64,000 nucleotides of DNA from Nectonema munidae (Eukaryota > Nematomorpha > Nectonematoida > Nectonematidae): assembly GCA_030549495.1 (NCBI GenBank), contig JAUIRK010000287.1, positions 62,001 to 126,000 of the forward strand, read 5' to 3'. The translations under genes were made by a program, and so were the position numbers. Numbering within the stretch: position 1 is the stretch's first letter; every line of letters begins with the position of its first letter. The notes below the pieces were generated by a model that saw nothing but the letters and a program-made list of their open reading frames with translations, ran no database searches and had not been told where the DNA came from. Of this stretch, positions 11,507 through 49,045 are shown one piece after another.

Positions 11507-14050
11507 ATTAACCCATAAACTAATTTATTAATAGCAGTGCTACTATTATGTAATATCCGTTAGTAGGGTTATTTATTATTAAAGACTTTCCCTTCGGTAT
11601 TTATTTTGGTAGATCCACACTGGATGTGAATAAATTTCTAAGCTTTTCTATAATTTAATATGATTGGAGAAAAAGCACTCCACCAATCAAATTCATTTCA
11701 CGCACGTCGTCATACACGTGTGGTTGTTATGTTCAAAGATAAGTCCTTTTTTCAATCAGGAACATTTTCACGATTACTAGTTAGTGTTACATTGCATGTG
11801 GCGCTAATGATAATGATGATTATTATTATCATCTTTTGTTACATTGAAAGAAGAAATAGATCATATAGGAAACAGATGTGACATGCACACATTCGATGAT
11901 AATAGCGACTTGCTATGAATACTTATTTTGTACTAACGATTTATTTCTCGTTATACCACATATCACATTATTCTTGTCATCTAGCCAAGAAGTAGAAAGT
12001 GGGAAGCTGCAGGAGCGAATCTTGCATATTCGCACAGTAAAGGTCGTTTACTTAAAATAATTCTTTATTCCCTCAACGAACGGGACAAGACTTTCTCAAT
12101 TGCATGTTATGACAGAATTATTTCGTTGCATACAGAGTAAGTATAGAAAATATGGAAAAAGACTTAAAAGTTGACTTAATCAGCTAAAATGAAATAATGG
12201 AAAAAGCTGATAGGCAAAACTGCTGATGATGTACAGATGGATTGGCATTGTCATCGCAACTGTCTTAATTTTATCTACAATTTACAAATCTCTAGTCGAG
12301 CTTATTTTCAATGTACATTATAATTATTTTTACTATATATATGGAACATTAGTATGTTTTAACACTGAAATCTTTGTACATTAAAAACAAAGTTATCACA
12401 AACGTATTGCTTATTTGTCTCAAATATTTAATTAAAATTACTTACATTTTCGGACAGTTTTCCTATTATATTCATTAAATAGCTTAACTTGAAACATAAT
12501 CTTTATTAAATTTTATAAGGCCATTTTAACCGCACAGTAAATTGAGGAATTTGTAGTATTTTTTGTTAAAAAGTTAAGTAAGTATCCAAATAGTTAATTA
12601 CACTGATAAAAATGACAAATTCATTGTTTTAAGAGATCTGAATCTAGAGAGATATTGGCATCCCACTTGATCAAATATAACGTATTGACCGCTTAGTATT
12701 TGTAGTGTTAAACCATTATCACGCACTTTTAAGAGCGATTTGCCACCAGATGTGCCGGAGAAAAGAACTTTTGATTGTTGAATTGAAAAAAATATTTAAG
12801 AATATTAACGAATAGAGAACTATAATCTAAGAATAAAATCACTGCTTCTACAATACAGGCAAATCTTGAACTTGTGTAAATTTGATCCCTGTGAAGTGAA
12901 ATGGCCCTGCGCCATTTGTAAAAATATTGTACAAACGCAGCCGCCCGTTTATATTCATTTTGCATCGACGTCAAAAATAAGATTACCCGTACACGACCTG
13001 TATTCATTGTTTTTAGAACCGCTTCGCTCTTTCAGTTTTTAAACGCGCATTCATTTTAAGATTCGTAGATTTTGCAGACTTAGAATCAGAGCTGGAGGGA
13101 AAATAACCCATTTCGATGTACAAAAATCCGCCTTAAAAACCAAATTAATTTAAGGACAACTCCGCTAATTTTATTAGATACCGACAATCACTTTAAAATC
13201 TGACTTATTTCATAATTCCTTATTCTGACTTTTTGGAATGAAATAAATCTTCGAACCAGAATAAAGAAATATGATTTGTTTGGATGACATTTTCTTACTT
13301 CTAGATGAAATAGAAAACTTCGATGATGTAGAGTGTGTGTCTTAATACCACCTGGGAGGATGCTAATTTTGCCGCCCCTCAAAATTTCAAATCACACTGT
13401 AAAGCGCCCAAAATTTAATAACACATAGGTATGGAAAATTGGAATAAAAAGTGTAGCAAAGCATTATTACATTACTATTTAAGTCTAAAATATCTCGATT
13501 AAATTTTTATCCATGATATATTAATACAAATAAATTATGCGCCTAGGGCGTACCGCGCACCTCTTGGTACGCCATTGGAATCGTATTTTTCAGCCCCAAT
13601 TTTTATTAATATTCACATAAGTTAATAATTAATTTCAGATAAAAAATGAAAAATTTATTATTATTATTTTTATCCATTTTCAAAAAAATTTTGAGTACAA
13701 AACGTTAGTCAAATCTATTATCTATTCATAAAAACTGAATGATTTCAACTCTTATTCAATATTAACATTTTAAATAAAAAAATTTATACGGTATCATAAA
13801 ATATAATTAAAGTTTTATAGGAAAAATTTCATATGATGAATGCTATAGATGTTAAAATTTTTATTCCATACACACATGCTTGTGTGGCAAGATTACTAAT
13901 ACTAAAAAACAACGTCTTTTTTAAAATAGTTTTTTAACAATAATAAATTAGGTTACTAAAAAGTCTGATTTTAAAAAACAATTTAGACAAAATTATGTGT
14001 GTCAAGTTACGGAAAAAGTTCAACACAAATTCGATAACAATTAGGAAAAA
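11507..14050. other. Non-coding AT-rich DNA, no gene recognised
   Basis: Several ORFs of 60-92 codons occur but none resembles a known protein. The piece at 12890-13040 is less AT-rich than its surroundings. A stretch around 13540-13570 contains GGGCGTACCGC and GGTACGCC in opposite orientation. Nothing firm can be assigned. Confidence 0.3.
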
Positions 14051-14059
14051 AGAGAATTT

Positions 14060-14550
14060 TAATTGTAAAACAATTTTTGTCCCTTACACCCACCACCATT
14101 GTTTTATTACCAACATTACACTTGCACTCTCAGCTCCCAATCCCACCATGACTGCAGAGATTTTATCAGTCGAATTATACGGTTTCTAATTGTAATCACA
14201 TCACTACCCTTTAAGCCCAACAAGAGAACAAAATCATTCATACATGATAGAGTCAAAGCAAAAACAAACCGATAATTCTTCATTTCAGATATTATTCTTA
14301 CACTCATCTATTAGGAACATTCCCGATTCTTCAATTAATCACGTGAATAATGCTTTGGGCTACAACAAATTCTTCGCATGATCGTAAAGACAAATAATTT
14401 GGAGATTTGTATCTTTTCATAAACTCAGCATGTATTTCTCTGAATGTAACATTTATTGCTATCATGATCTTGATAAATTCATGGCATTTAGCGCAGTTCG
14501 AAGAATCAGTCTCATTATGTTCTCATATGAAACAATATGATATTTCAAAA
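14060..14550 (-). pseudogene. hAT transposase fragment (DUF4371/ZMYM1-like)
   Basis: The sequence is recognisably similar to the minus-strand hAT fragment at 48520-48910: both share blocks around CAGCTCC(C/T)AATCCCACCA and the inverse of a SLIGLESSDA-type motif. The reading frame is heavily decayed here. A further ~40-bp block of this copy (AGAGAACAAAATCATTCATA) recurs at about 19967. Confidence 0.5.
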
Positions 14551-15162
14551 TAAAAAATTAAATATATGATACTTTCAGAAAATTTAAAAATAGTAAGTCT
14601 TTTTTTACAAAAATATACTGTTTTACAGAATATACTCTGAAATGGAATGAATAGAACAGGTTACACCTGATTTTATGCTGAGACTTTCCCATTAGGACAT
14701 AATGAGACAGTGATCACTACTCATCGGATGTAATTAAGCAATATCCAAAATAAGGACAATTATTATGATTAATAATAATTTAGTGTGAAGTAGCAATTTT
14801 TGATCATGAATTTCTTGGATAAAATTCTCCTCCGATAAGAACGTTAATGACAGTTCCAAGCCTGGATGTATTATAGAAGTTTTACTGCATTTAGTTTTCG
14901 AATTACATAATAAAATCCACTCTTTAATTATTTTCTTTCATAAAATAATTGAAAAACACACTATTATGGAAATGCTAAGATGCTTTATGCCTAAACAAGA
15001 ACATTTTAGGCTTAGCTTAGAAAATGATTTACTTAACCGCCACTACATGTGAGGTAGTATGCTTGCGATGTTATTATAAAATGTTATTTATTATTAAACA
15101 TCTACTTTATAACATCTTAGATGTAATAAATATATTAAAGAAGTAAAGATTTGTGGAGGAGA
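14551..15162. other. 3' flank of ING3 with candidate poly-A signal
   Basis: On the minus strand AATAAA occupies 15087-15092, about 70 nt past the ING3 stop at 15163. This is a plausible cleavage signal. No other gene is visible down to the hAT fragment. Confidence 0.4.
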
Positions 15163-40907
<25,745 letters not shown>

Positions 40908-41286
40908 TTAAATCTAAAAAAAATAGATCGATAGTTGAGTTGATATATTTCAAAAAATCAAAATAAGGAAATAAATACAATATTCTGTCATGTGCTTTCC
41001 GGTGACTATGGAGGCACCTACTTGTGAGATTTTTGTGTATCAGAATACCTTTCTCATCTGGAAGCTCTACCTCTCAATGACAAACATTTAATTATAGTCG
41101 TAAATAAGGTTTTAGCCAATTAACTAAGGCGGTAAAATATTTGACTATTACAAGAAATAGCATTGTGAAATTCAGCACTCTTCATTCTGACATCAAGGGG
41201 AAGCCTGGTGTAAGCGGGACAAGGACGACTCCGATTCAAAGTTGCTAAAAATATAAGATAAGATATTATTAAGACTATGAACAGAT
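40908..41286. promoter_or_regulatory. Probable 5' UTR/promoter side of ING3
   Basis: This is the sequence directly upstream of the ING3 start codon on the minus strand. It is somewhat less AT-rich than nearby DNA and contains no ORF or identified repeat, so the promoter probably lies here. No defined core promoter motif can be named with confidence. Confidence 0.35.
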
Positions 41287-42440
41287 CAGGGGCGCACATC
41301 CGGAGGGCGACCGCCCCCCCCCCCCTCCAATAATTTTCTATAAGTAAGAGTTGCTGCTTGTTTATAAAACATGTATGATGATCCTGATATCTATGTATGA
41401 ATCATGTATGAAGAATGGAGACTTTCGAATCAATCAAACATCACATGCCAAGCTGCTCTGAAATTCCTATCGAACATATTTTTGTAGACGATGCGTGAGA
41501 TCTATATAATAATAATCCATTGCTTCAATATTTCAAATTATGCTGACACAATAAGTCAGCAATGTTTATCACAGTGTCTCCTGTTTATAGTATTTTTGGG
41601 CAAACACATGTTGATGATCCACTAGATTTTCTCATCTTCTGTCACAGTGATTCTATTTCTCTTTCTGTCTCCTCTGTTTTTCTCTTCCGCTTTCTCTGCT
41701 AAAACTCAATCATTCACTCAAGCTCTCTTCTTTCATTCAAGCCCTCTTCTCTTGGCCTTCCTTTCTCTTCTCTCCAGTGACGTAGCTAGGCTGGGGCACG
41801 AGGGGCCGTTCCCATACTCTTATGTACCGCATGGTGCCCCATGCAACTTATGCGATATCAGTTTTTGAAAATTTCTCCAATGAATCAAAAACAAAATGTT
41901 GTTTTTTGTTTTTTATATTGTCCCCCCCCCCCTATTACTTTTTTCTGGTTACACCCTGCTTCTATCTAATTTGCATTTAGAGTTAAATTAAAATAGTTTC
42001 CAATTGTTACAATTTTATATCAATGAATATTGTTAGCTCGCGCTAAGAATTTTTTCAACAAAGGTCATTTAATCTTTATCCTACCTTTATTACATTTGAA
42101 AACTTTTATTTTTTCGAGTCAAGAAATTTTTTTAATAGCTATTTGGGAATGAATATTTTGACTAGCTATTCGGGTTAAAAGCAAGAATACTCTATTTTCT
42201 TAATATTTGAGCAGATACCTTTTATAATGTTCGATTGTTAAATTTTATAAGTAACACTGTACATAATCAAATACCTTTTTTAAAGAAAATTTGTTGATTA
42301 TAGTAAAAATATAATATCGAAACAAAACGTTTCAGTTGTTAAAAATGTACTTGATTTATTATTTATGACAGCTATCAGAATTTTATGTAGACAAATATTC
42401 AAAAAAAAACGCAATGGTTTTCTTTTCTCGCATACTTTGA
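41287..42440. repeat. Interspersed repeat copy 2, split by a MITE
   Basis: It starts CAGGGGCGCACATCCGGAGG like copy 1 at 22581 and shares blocks with it through 42430. It contains ~330 bp near its left end that copy 1 lacks, and a hAT-type MITE at 41775-41958. It is non-coding. Confidence 0.7.
41775..41958. mobile_element. hAT-type MITE (184 bp) nested in the interspersed repeat
   Basis: The ends are CAGTGACGTAGCTAG and (inverted) CAGGGTGTAACCAG. The 8-bp flanks CTTCTCTC (41767-41774) and CTTCTATC (41959-41966) form a one-mismatch duplication. The homologous copy at about 22690 has the uninterrupted sequence, so this is a filled site with its empty counterpart in the same window. Confidence 0.85.
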
Positions 42441-42463
42441 TTTATGTTAGTTTAGTCCTCGGA

Positions 42464-42640
42464 CATTTCGCCCCATTATTTTCATAAGACAGTTCGTCCC
42501 ATGGACAATTCGTTCCATTATTTTCATAAGACAGTTCGTCCCATGGACAATTTGCCCCATTATTTTCATAAGACATTTTGTTTCATGGACAATTCGCCCC
42601 GTTATTTTCATAAGATATTTTGTCTCATGGACAATTCTAA
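42464..42640. repeat. Tandem repeat, ~42-bp unit, about four copies
   Basis: The unit CATTATTTTCATAAGACAG, TTCGTCCCATGGACAATTCG is repeated with small changes. It gives an artefactual repetitive ORF (MDNSFHYFHKT...). No function can be assigned. Confidence 0.85.
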
Positions 42641-42834
42641 AAAATTAAGAGATAAAATGATTAATTTGAAAAATTTAATAGAGATAAAATAAACATAGTC
42701 TTAATATTTAATTTTTAAGCAAATTATGCACATATGAAACTAAATAGCCTAAGGGGAGCCAATTTGTATTTAAAAAGAGTCAAATTTTTTGTTTGGGGCG
42801 AAATTTATCGACCTTTAGATTAAATATTTTTTGA

Positions 42835-43265
42835 TTAAAATATAATACTTAAATGTTGGCTTTTGCTGATAAAAAATTGCAAAGTATAGGTAAACTCTAA
42901 CTTTTGTAACATCGTATGATGTTGCAAAATATGAACAGAAAGTTTGAAATTTTTTGATTTTGTTAAAGTATATTTTTCGATTCTTTGATTACAGAATTTT
43001 ATTTTGATTATTTGACAAATATAATATTTAAAATCGTGCAAATTGCAAAGTATAGGTAATAATTTTGTAACATCGTATGAGGTAGCAAAATATGAACGGA
43101 AATTTGATATGGGATTTTGGATTTTTTAAAGGAATATTTTTCGATTCTTTGATATGAATTATCGCGGTATAAAGGTTGGAGATGAACCATCGTAAGTATA
43201 AAGGTATAAATGTAGTATAGGTTAATAACTTATGTAGCATCGTCACCCCGGGAATAAGGTATATC
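42835..43265. repeat. Imperfect tandem duplication, ~180-bp unit
   Basis: TGCAAAGTATAGGTAA ... TTTGTAACATCGTATGA ... CAAAATATGAAC ... TTTTTCGATTCTTTGAT occurs at about 42887-42990 and again at 43045-43155. A weaker third unit (ATAGGTTAATAACTTATGTA) lies near 43215. No coding function is seen. Confidence 0.7.
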
Positions 43266-43559
43266 AAATCTTACACCTAGGGGGCAGAATTGTCTGAGAC
43301 AGAAAGAATTGTTTATAAATATTGAACATTTGGTCTCCCTAGGTATTTAAAAAAAAAAAAAAATTGTACATGGAACAGATTACAACAAACAATGTATATA
43401 TTGAAACAGATGTAGGTAACATTTAACATTAAGATAAGCACTGCACAAATAGTCAGAAATGACCGCTTGTATGGCAGATATTTATAAGTTACAATATTTA
43501 ACTCAAAAATCACAGGTGCAAACATAAATAAGATAATAACACAAGTAATTATTTAAAAA

Positions 43560-44460
43560 TATATATCTATTTATTACATGAGTAACAATTAATAGTCGAA
43601 CAGACTATGTTATAATCAGATAAAAATATGTCATGTACAAGCTTTTTTAAAGCCTTCGATAGAATACAAGTTAATGCGAAAAAAATTTATATTTAAATTA
43701 TAAAATTGTGACATTTTATACTCAATAGCTTGCTTAGAATTAGAACGTTTGTACGATGGGAGTATCATGTTTTCTGTGAATCTAGGTGAGCATCTTTGTT
43801 TTTCGTAATTATACGAGATTAATTTATCGAAAGTATCAGGTAGCCAGTGACTAACGTATTTCAGTGTAAGAATTGCAAGCTTTAGTTTATATATATCAGA
43901 CACTTTTAGAGAAGAAATTTGATAGAAGAGCAGAGATGAATGTGCAAAGTAAGTTTTGAAAAACATTAGTCTAAGTGTTTTTTTCTGAAGAGACAGTAAC
44001 TTGGTCGTGGAAGTGACCCCAATTTACAACACTATAGTGTAAATGAGGGAGAAAAGGAGATTTGTAAAGAAGTATTAAACAGTGGGAAGAGAGAAATTTT
44101 CTGCAATATTTTAAAACTCCTGTAACATACGAAAGTTTATTACACACATAAAGGACATGATCATTCCATTTAAGTTTTTCATTAATGATAAGACCTAAAA
44201 GGTTAAACTTTCTCACCAAAGATACTCCTGTTTTGCTAAGTATTTCAGTAAAAACATTTCTTTGTTTTAGATATCAATACAGTGAAATTTATTATTATTC
44301 ATAGTCAAAGAATTAAAATTCAACCAACATTTTATTTCATTGAAAGTTAGATAAAATCATTTCATTGTCAAGGACAGAATCTGTCAATATCAGAGAAATA
44401 TTGTCAGCAAACCGCATAAATTCGCCCCTTATTGATGAATTTAATTGCATAAAAATATAA
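43560..44460 (-). mobile_element. CR1/Jockey-like LINE fragment (reverse transcriptase C-terminal half)
   Basis: The minus-strand translation gives FADNISLIL (the YADD-type catalytic region), then RKFNLLGLIINEKLKWNDHV, KLSYVTGVLKYCRKFL and LLYKSPFLPHLHYSVVNWG, then the thumb and C-terminal region (KAYRS-type, IPSYKRSNSKQA-like). It is 5'-truncated and carries several stops and frameshifts. The clade is judged from these motifs only. Confidence 0.75.
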
Positions 44461-45156
44461 GATATTTAAACTCAACATTTACTTTCAGCTTCGATCAATA
44501 AGACCATTCCATTAAACTTATTTTTTCCATTTTTAAAATACTTAAAGAAATTCTACTCCGATTACTAAATCATAATAGATACCGACTCCGACTCCTAACC
44601 CTCTAAGTCTAAAATCTCAGTCTCCGCAACCATGCATACCTGTCAGCCTCACTTTATTTTTAGTAAAATAGAGTATAAATGCGAACAAATTTTATTGTGA
44701 TGTTAGACTTGATAATCATATACCCAAATTGAATGTACTTGGATCTTAATAGCTTCAAAAATACGTTAATCAATACAGTCCCTTTATACGCTTTCTATTA
44801 TCTCAGCCCCTAATGCAATTAGACTTGCCTTCCACCCTGTGTTGAGAATGTGGAGAGAGGAGTGGTGCAATATGTCAAGCTAAAAAGAGAATTTTATAAA
44901 ATGTGGTATTATGGATTAAATTCGTTGTTAAAACTTTTAAAATAAAACAAAAGTACGATGTTTTAATTAATTAATTTTTCTTGGTTTCCTAAAAAATATA
45001 CTAATTAAATATTGTCATTTGTATGCTCTTTTTCTCTTTCGTTCTTTTGACTGAAGTAATTTTAATTATATAAATTTGTATATCGTGTATAATGACACTA
45101 GATTTGAAAATTACGTTGAAAATATGTCTTAAAAAGTCGCATGATACGCAAGTATC
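44461..45156. other. AT-rich DNA, no gene recognised
   Basis: I see no ORF with recognisable similarity and no clear repeat between the LINE fragment and the piggyBac terminus. Confidence 0.35.
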
Positions 45157-47004
45157 CCTTATCAGATACGAAGGGTACACTTGTAGACACTTACTATTCA
45201 GGCTCTTATAATTTTTTTCATGTCAATTGAAAAAACTTCAAATTTCATGCACAATATCTCGTAGGTATTAATAACCAAATATCAAAATTACAATCGAATA
45301 TTTTCACAATGAATTCGTCCTTTTCACATTGAATTCCTCCTTTTTCACAATGAATTCATCTTTGAATATTTCAATAAAAAACGCGCAATTAGTGATTGTT
45401 GAATTTATCTATGAGAAAGCCCGCATGTAGTTGAGACATGTAATGGGATAGCATGGAGTAAAACTTTGAAACCTAATGTTAGACTGTCAAGAAATATTTG
45501 TATAGAAAATTCAAGGATTTTGACAGCAACTCAAGATGAACTTGAATTATTTAATCTTTTATTACATGAAGAAATTAGAAGACATATTTTGAGATGCTCC
45601 AATCGAAAAGTCGACATGCTCAAACGCCTACATCTAAGTAAGTTTGAACATGCTGTGTATGATGATCGTTTTAGTTATGAAGAAATGGACTCTTTTTTGG
45701 CTTTTTTAATACGCTCAGGTGCAGATCGTGGTAACTTTAGACTTTTTGATAAAAATGATTCTCATCATCTTTACAGAGATTGTATTTCACTTAATCGAAT
45801 GAAATTTTTCCTGAGATGTCTCCGTTTTGACAACCAATCAACCAGAGAAGCAAAAAAAAAAAGAAGACAAAATGGCTACGATCAGAGAAGTTTGGGAACT
45901 TTTTGTGTTGTCTTTGAGAAAACTTTACATTCATGTAGAAATTTCTCACAGTAGATGAGCAGCTATTACCTTACAGAGGTAAACTACCCGGAAAATCCTA
46001 CTTAGCAAGGAAACCAAAAAAGTATGGTTTAAAATTTTTTGGCTTTGTGAAGTTAAGACCGGATTTGCTTTAAATGCCACAATATATTGTGGTAGGCAAA
46101 ACGAACAGAGAGAAAGAAATCTTGCCGAAAAAATTGTTATGAATTTATGCAAGCCATACTTCAATACTGGTAGAAATATCACCACTGATAAATTTTTGAC
46201 CAGACATAACTTAGCCTGCCAGTTGACTGAGAAAAACATGACGCTACTTGGCACACTTCGTTGTAACAGAAAAGAAATTCCTAAAGTTTTCAGAAATGTT
46301 AAAGGACCTTCTCCAAATTCTTCAGAATATCTGTTCGACAACGAAAAATTTTTACTTTCGTTCGTGCCCAAAAAAACCGTTCAGTAATCCTTTTGAACAG
46401 CAGTTTTTATGCTCGAGATACACTTCCATCTTCTCTACCAGAGACTATCCATCTTTATAATAATACTAAAAAATGGCCACACAAAGTCGCGTAAATTTTT
46501 CCTGGAAAATCTTTCAGTAGAGCTTAGCTCTTGAAATGATGAAAAAAAAATCCATAACAGTCGCTTGTTGAAGGATACAAAATGCTGCATCGAACTATTT
46601 GGTGTGAAAAAAAGGAAAGCGAAAAACAAGCAATTTCAATCAAACTAAAGCAATGTAACTTTTGCAGGCAATCCACTCCTAACTGTTGTCAAAGCTGTGA
46701 AAAAACTGTTTGTAAAAATCATTATTCAGTCCAAAAAAATATTCACTGCTTGTTGTGTTGAAAATGTGAAATAAAATTATTTCCATTTTTAATATTGTGT
46801 TTTTTTTTATTTATTTCAAAAAAAAATTGGTTTAACAATTTTATAATGTGAAATAAAATATATTTTTTTCAATATTGTGTTTTTTTTTAAATAATTGAGA
46901 AAAAAATTTGGTTACAAAAGTATTTAGAGATGAGAGCATGTGCTAGTCCTATATAATATCCAAAGTTTTTATGTCTACATGTGTACACTTATAATCTGAT
47001 GAGG
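45157..47004 (+). mobile_element. piggyBac element (family 3), 1848 bp, both ends recognisable
   Basis: The left end CCTTATCAGATACGAAGGGT and the inverted right end CCTCATCAGATTATAAGTGT agree at about 27 of 33 positions. TTAA is intact on the right (47005-47008) and degraded on the left (TATC). A short direct repeat (CACAATGAATTC units, 45307-45356) lies upstream of the coding region. Confidence 0.8.
45466..46760 (+). pseudogene. piggyBac transposase (family 3), frameshifted
   Basis: The N-terminal 162 codons are intact to 45954 and include RMKFFLRCLRFDNQSTR. The catalytic part continues in other frames: TVDEQLLPYRGKLPGKSYLA with the first Asp at 45954, and ITTDKFLTRHNLACQLTEKN with the second Asp near 46186. 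The third Asp region is deleted or unrecognisable. The C-terminal Cys-rich module is preserved (QCNFCRQSTPNCCQSCEKTV, ending near 46760). Several frame changes make it inactive. Confidence 0.85.
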
Positions 47005-47008
47005 TTAA

Positions 47009-48090
47009 AAAAATATGTATCTAATCAGGAATATACAATAATTACATATAAAATTTTCCTTTAGGTATTTGCAATAATTTAGTCTGTGTTAAAAATTCTA
47101 CATTATTGACATATATTCAGGAAACAATGGCTCTAACTTTGTAAAATAATTTTAATATCACAGAAGCAATTACTTTTACAAAGAGATTTTAAAAAAATTA
47201 GATATCTCTTGTAGCGAATTTCACGACACTCATACCGACCCAAAAAAGAGTTCGCATTTCTTCATAAAGTTGATCGGATGAACGAATTGTGAGGTGAAAT
47301 TCATTACGCTGAAAAAGATTTTTTCGTAAAGAACATTTTATGTCTAAATGGTTTGAGCGATCATGTACTCCATAGATTGCTCGCGTAATTTTAATCACCT
47401 TCTGCAGCCTACATTATCTCTACGGAGAAAATAGTGGATGTTAAAAAGAAAATGAATAAAATGAACATTAATAATAATATTAATTTATGCATTGTCAAGG
47501 CAGCAAAAACCCTAAAGCTGTCTTTGAACTTTTTTAAGATTCGTGAATGAGCAATGAAACTATCGTAGCTTTAATGTGATTTATCACAATTCATAGCATA
47601 AAAGAACAAGTAAATATAGATTTTAGTTAGATCTTGGCATTTATCCATTTTTTGAAAAGGAGTTAACACAATGAGAAAAAAATCTTTTTCTACTATAAAA
47701 AATACCCAACTTAGGGGTACCTTTGTCATTTGAAAAATACTCATTATTGATTAATGTCTTATTTTTGTCATTCTAGTAATGTCGCACATTTAACAAAAAT
47801 GGAAGACAAATTCAACTGGATTTGTGTAGTGCACATAATAAGTATACGAGTTAAATCAGGTAGCGCAAATATTCAATGGTAAAAGTACAACTATACGCAC
47901 AAATATGCATATTCACAGTTCGGTTTAACGGACTCCTAGAAGTTTGGTTTGATCCTCTATTGCAATAGTTTCGAAAGTTGGGGCACCTCTTAGCGGGCGC
48001 TGTTAAAAGTTACAAATAACAAATATTAGGTATTAAATGTTTTCCTTGTCTGAAACAAAGAAATAATTTATATGCCAGTTATATTTTCGA
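47009..48090. other. AT-rich DNA, no gene recognised
   Basis: The 66-codon minus-strand ORF at 47198-47398 (EFHLTIRSSDQLYEEMRTLF) resembles nothing I can name. Its ATRDI end is echoed by RRDIYFK near 48240, which may mean that both belong to hAT debris. Nothing else is apparent. Confidence 0.3.
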
Positions 48091-48097
48091 AAATAAT

Positions 48098-48930
48098 TTA
48101 TATTCTTGTAGACACATGCTTAATGAATGTGGGATTGAAAAAAACCTCATGAAGAAAGAACAAAATTGCAATATTACAACTTGAAATAAATTTTTCATAC
48201 AAAGAAGCAGCTTTGCACTTGTTGTAGAGTTTGAAGTAGATATCTCTTCTAGCGATGCGAGAATGCATTACATTCTTCGACATACAAAATCTAATGCATA
48301 AAAATTACAATCCCATCGCGTGCTTCCTAGTTGCGATGCGAATAAAAACTGTTCCTTCGGACGTTGCTTTTTTTTCAAGTACGATTGTTCGATACTATGA
48401 AAACATGATATAAAGAGCTATAAAGCTTCATACAGTTACGTGCTTCATTAACACCATTAAAGAAAGCAATAATAACAAGATTTAAACGATGAGAAGCGCA
48501 ATGGGCATAAATAAAATGGTTAAAAAAGACTTTTAGCGAACACACCATCTTTATTACCCGACACTACACTCGCGACATCAGCTCCTAATCCCACCACAAC
48601 TGCGGATAACTCAAGGGGTTTTATAAAATTATTTACATTATTGGCAATTCCACTTGCATCACTACTTTCTAGCCCAATAAGGGAATAATATCGTTCCTAG
48701 ACTAACGAATCCTTAGCATAGCGAAAACAAATAGATAATAATTCCTCATGGCCGTTATTGTTTTTACACTCGTCTATAGATTGAACACATTCTCCACGTT
48801 TCTATTTCATCACTGATGACCTTTTTAACACTTTTGGCTAAAATTTCCATAAATTCTTCACATGAACGTGAGGATAAATAGTCCATACATATATGTCTTA
48901 CATACATTTGTACCCTTTACCGCCTAAGTA
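48098..48930 (-). pseudogene. hAT transposase fragment (DUF4371/ZMYM1-like)
   Basis: The minus-strand reading gives YSLIGLESSDASGIAN, LSAVVVGLGADVASVVSGNK and HFIYAHCASHRLNLVI, a recognisable DUF4371-type catalytic region (Asp, and CxxH). Many stops and frameshifts are present. A second decayed copy lies at 14060-14550. Confidence 0.7.
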
Positions 48931-49045
48931 ACTTTTTTTTAAAGTTTTTTTCATTAATTACTCTTTTTCGTTACATTAACATCTAAATAGATTTACTGAA
49001 CAGTTTTTTTATTTTTTTCGGCATTATTTATCTGTAAAATATTAG

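Noticed and set aside
12729-13007. 92-codon minus-strand ORF as a gene
   Set aside because: No similarity to a known family and no support beyond an open frame.
42464-42640. A CRISPR-like array at the 42-bp tandem repeat
   Set aside because: Units are contiguous without unique spacers, the sequence is eukaryotic and there are no cas genes.
42501-42692. Repetitive ORF with MDNS..YFHK units
   Set aside because: It comes from the 42-bp tandem repeat; other units break the frame and no start context or domain supports it.
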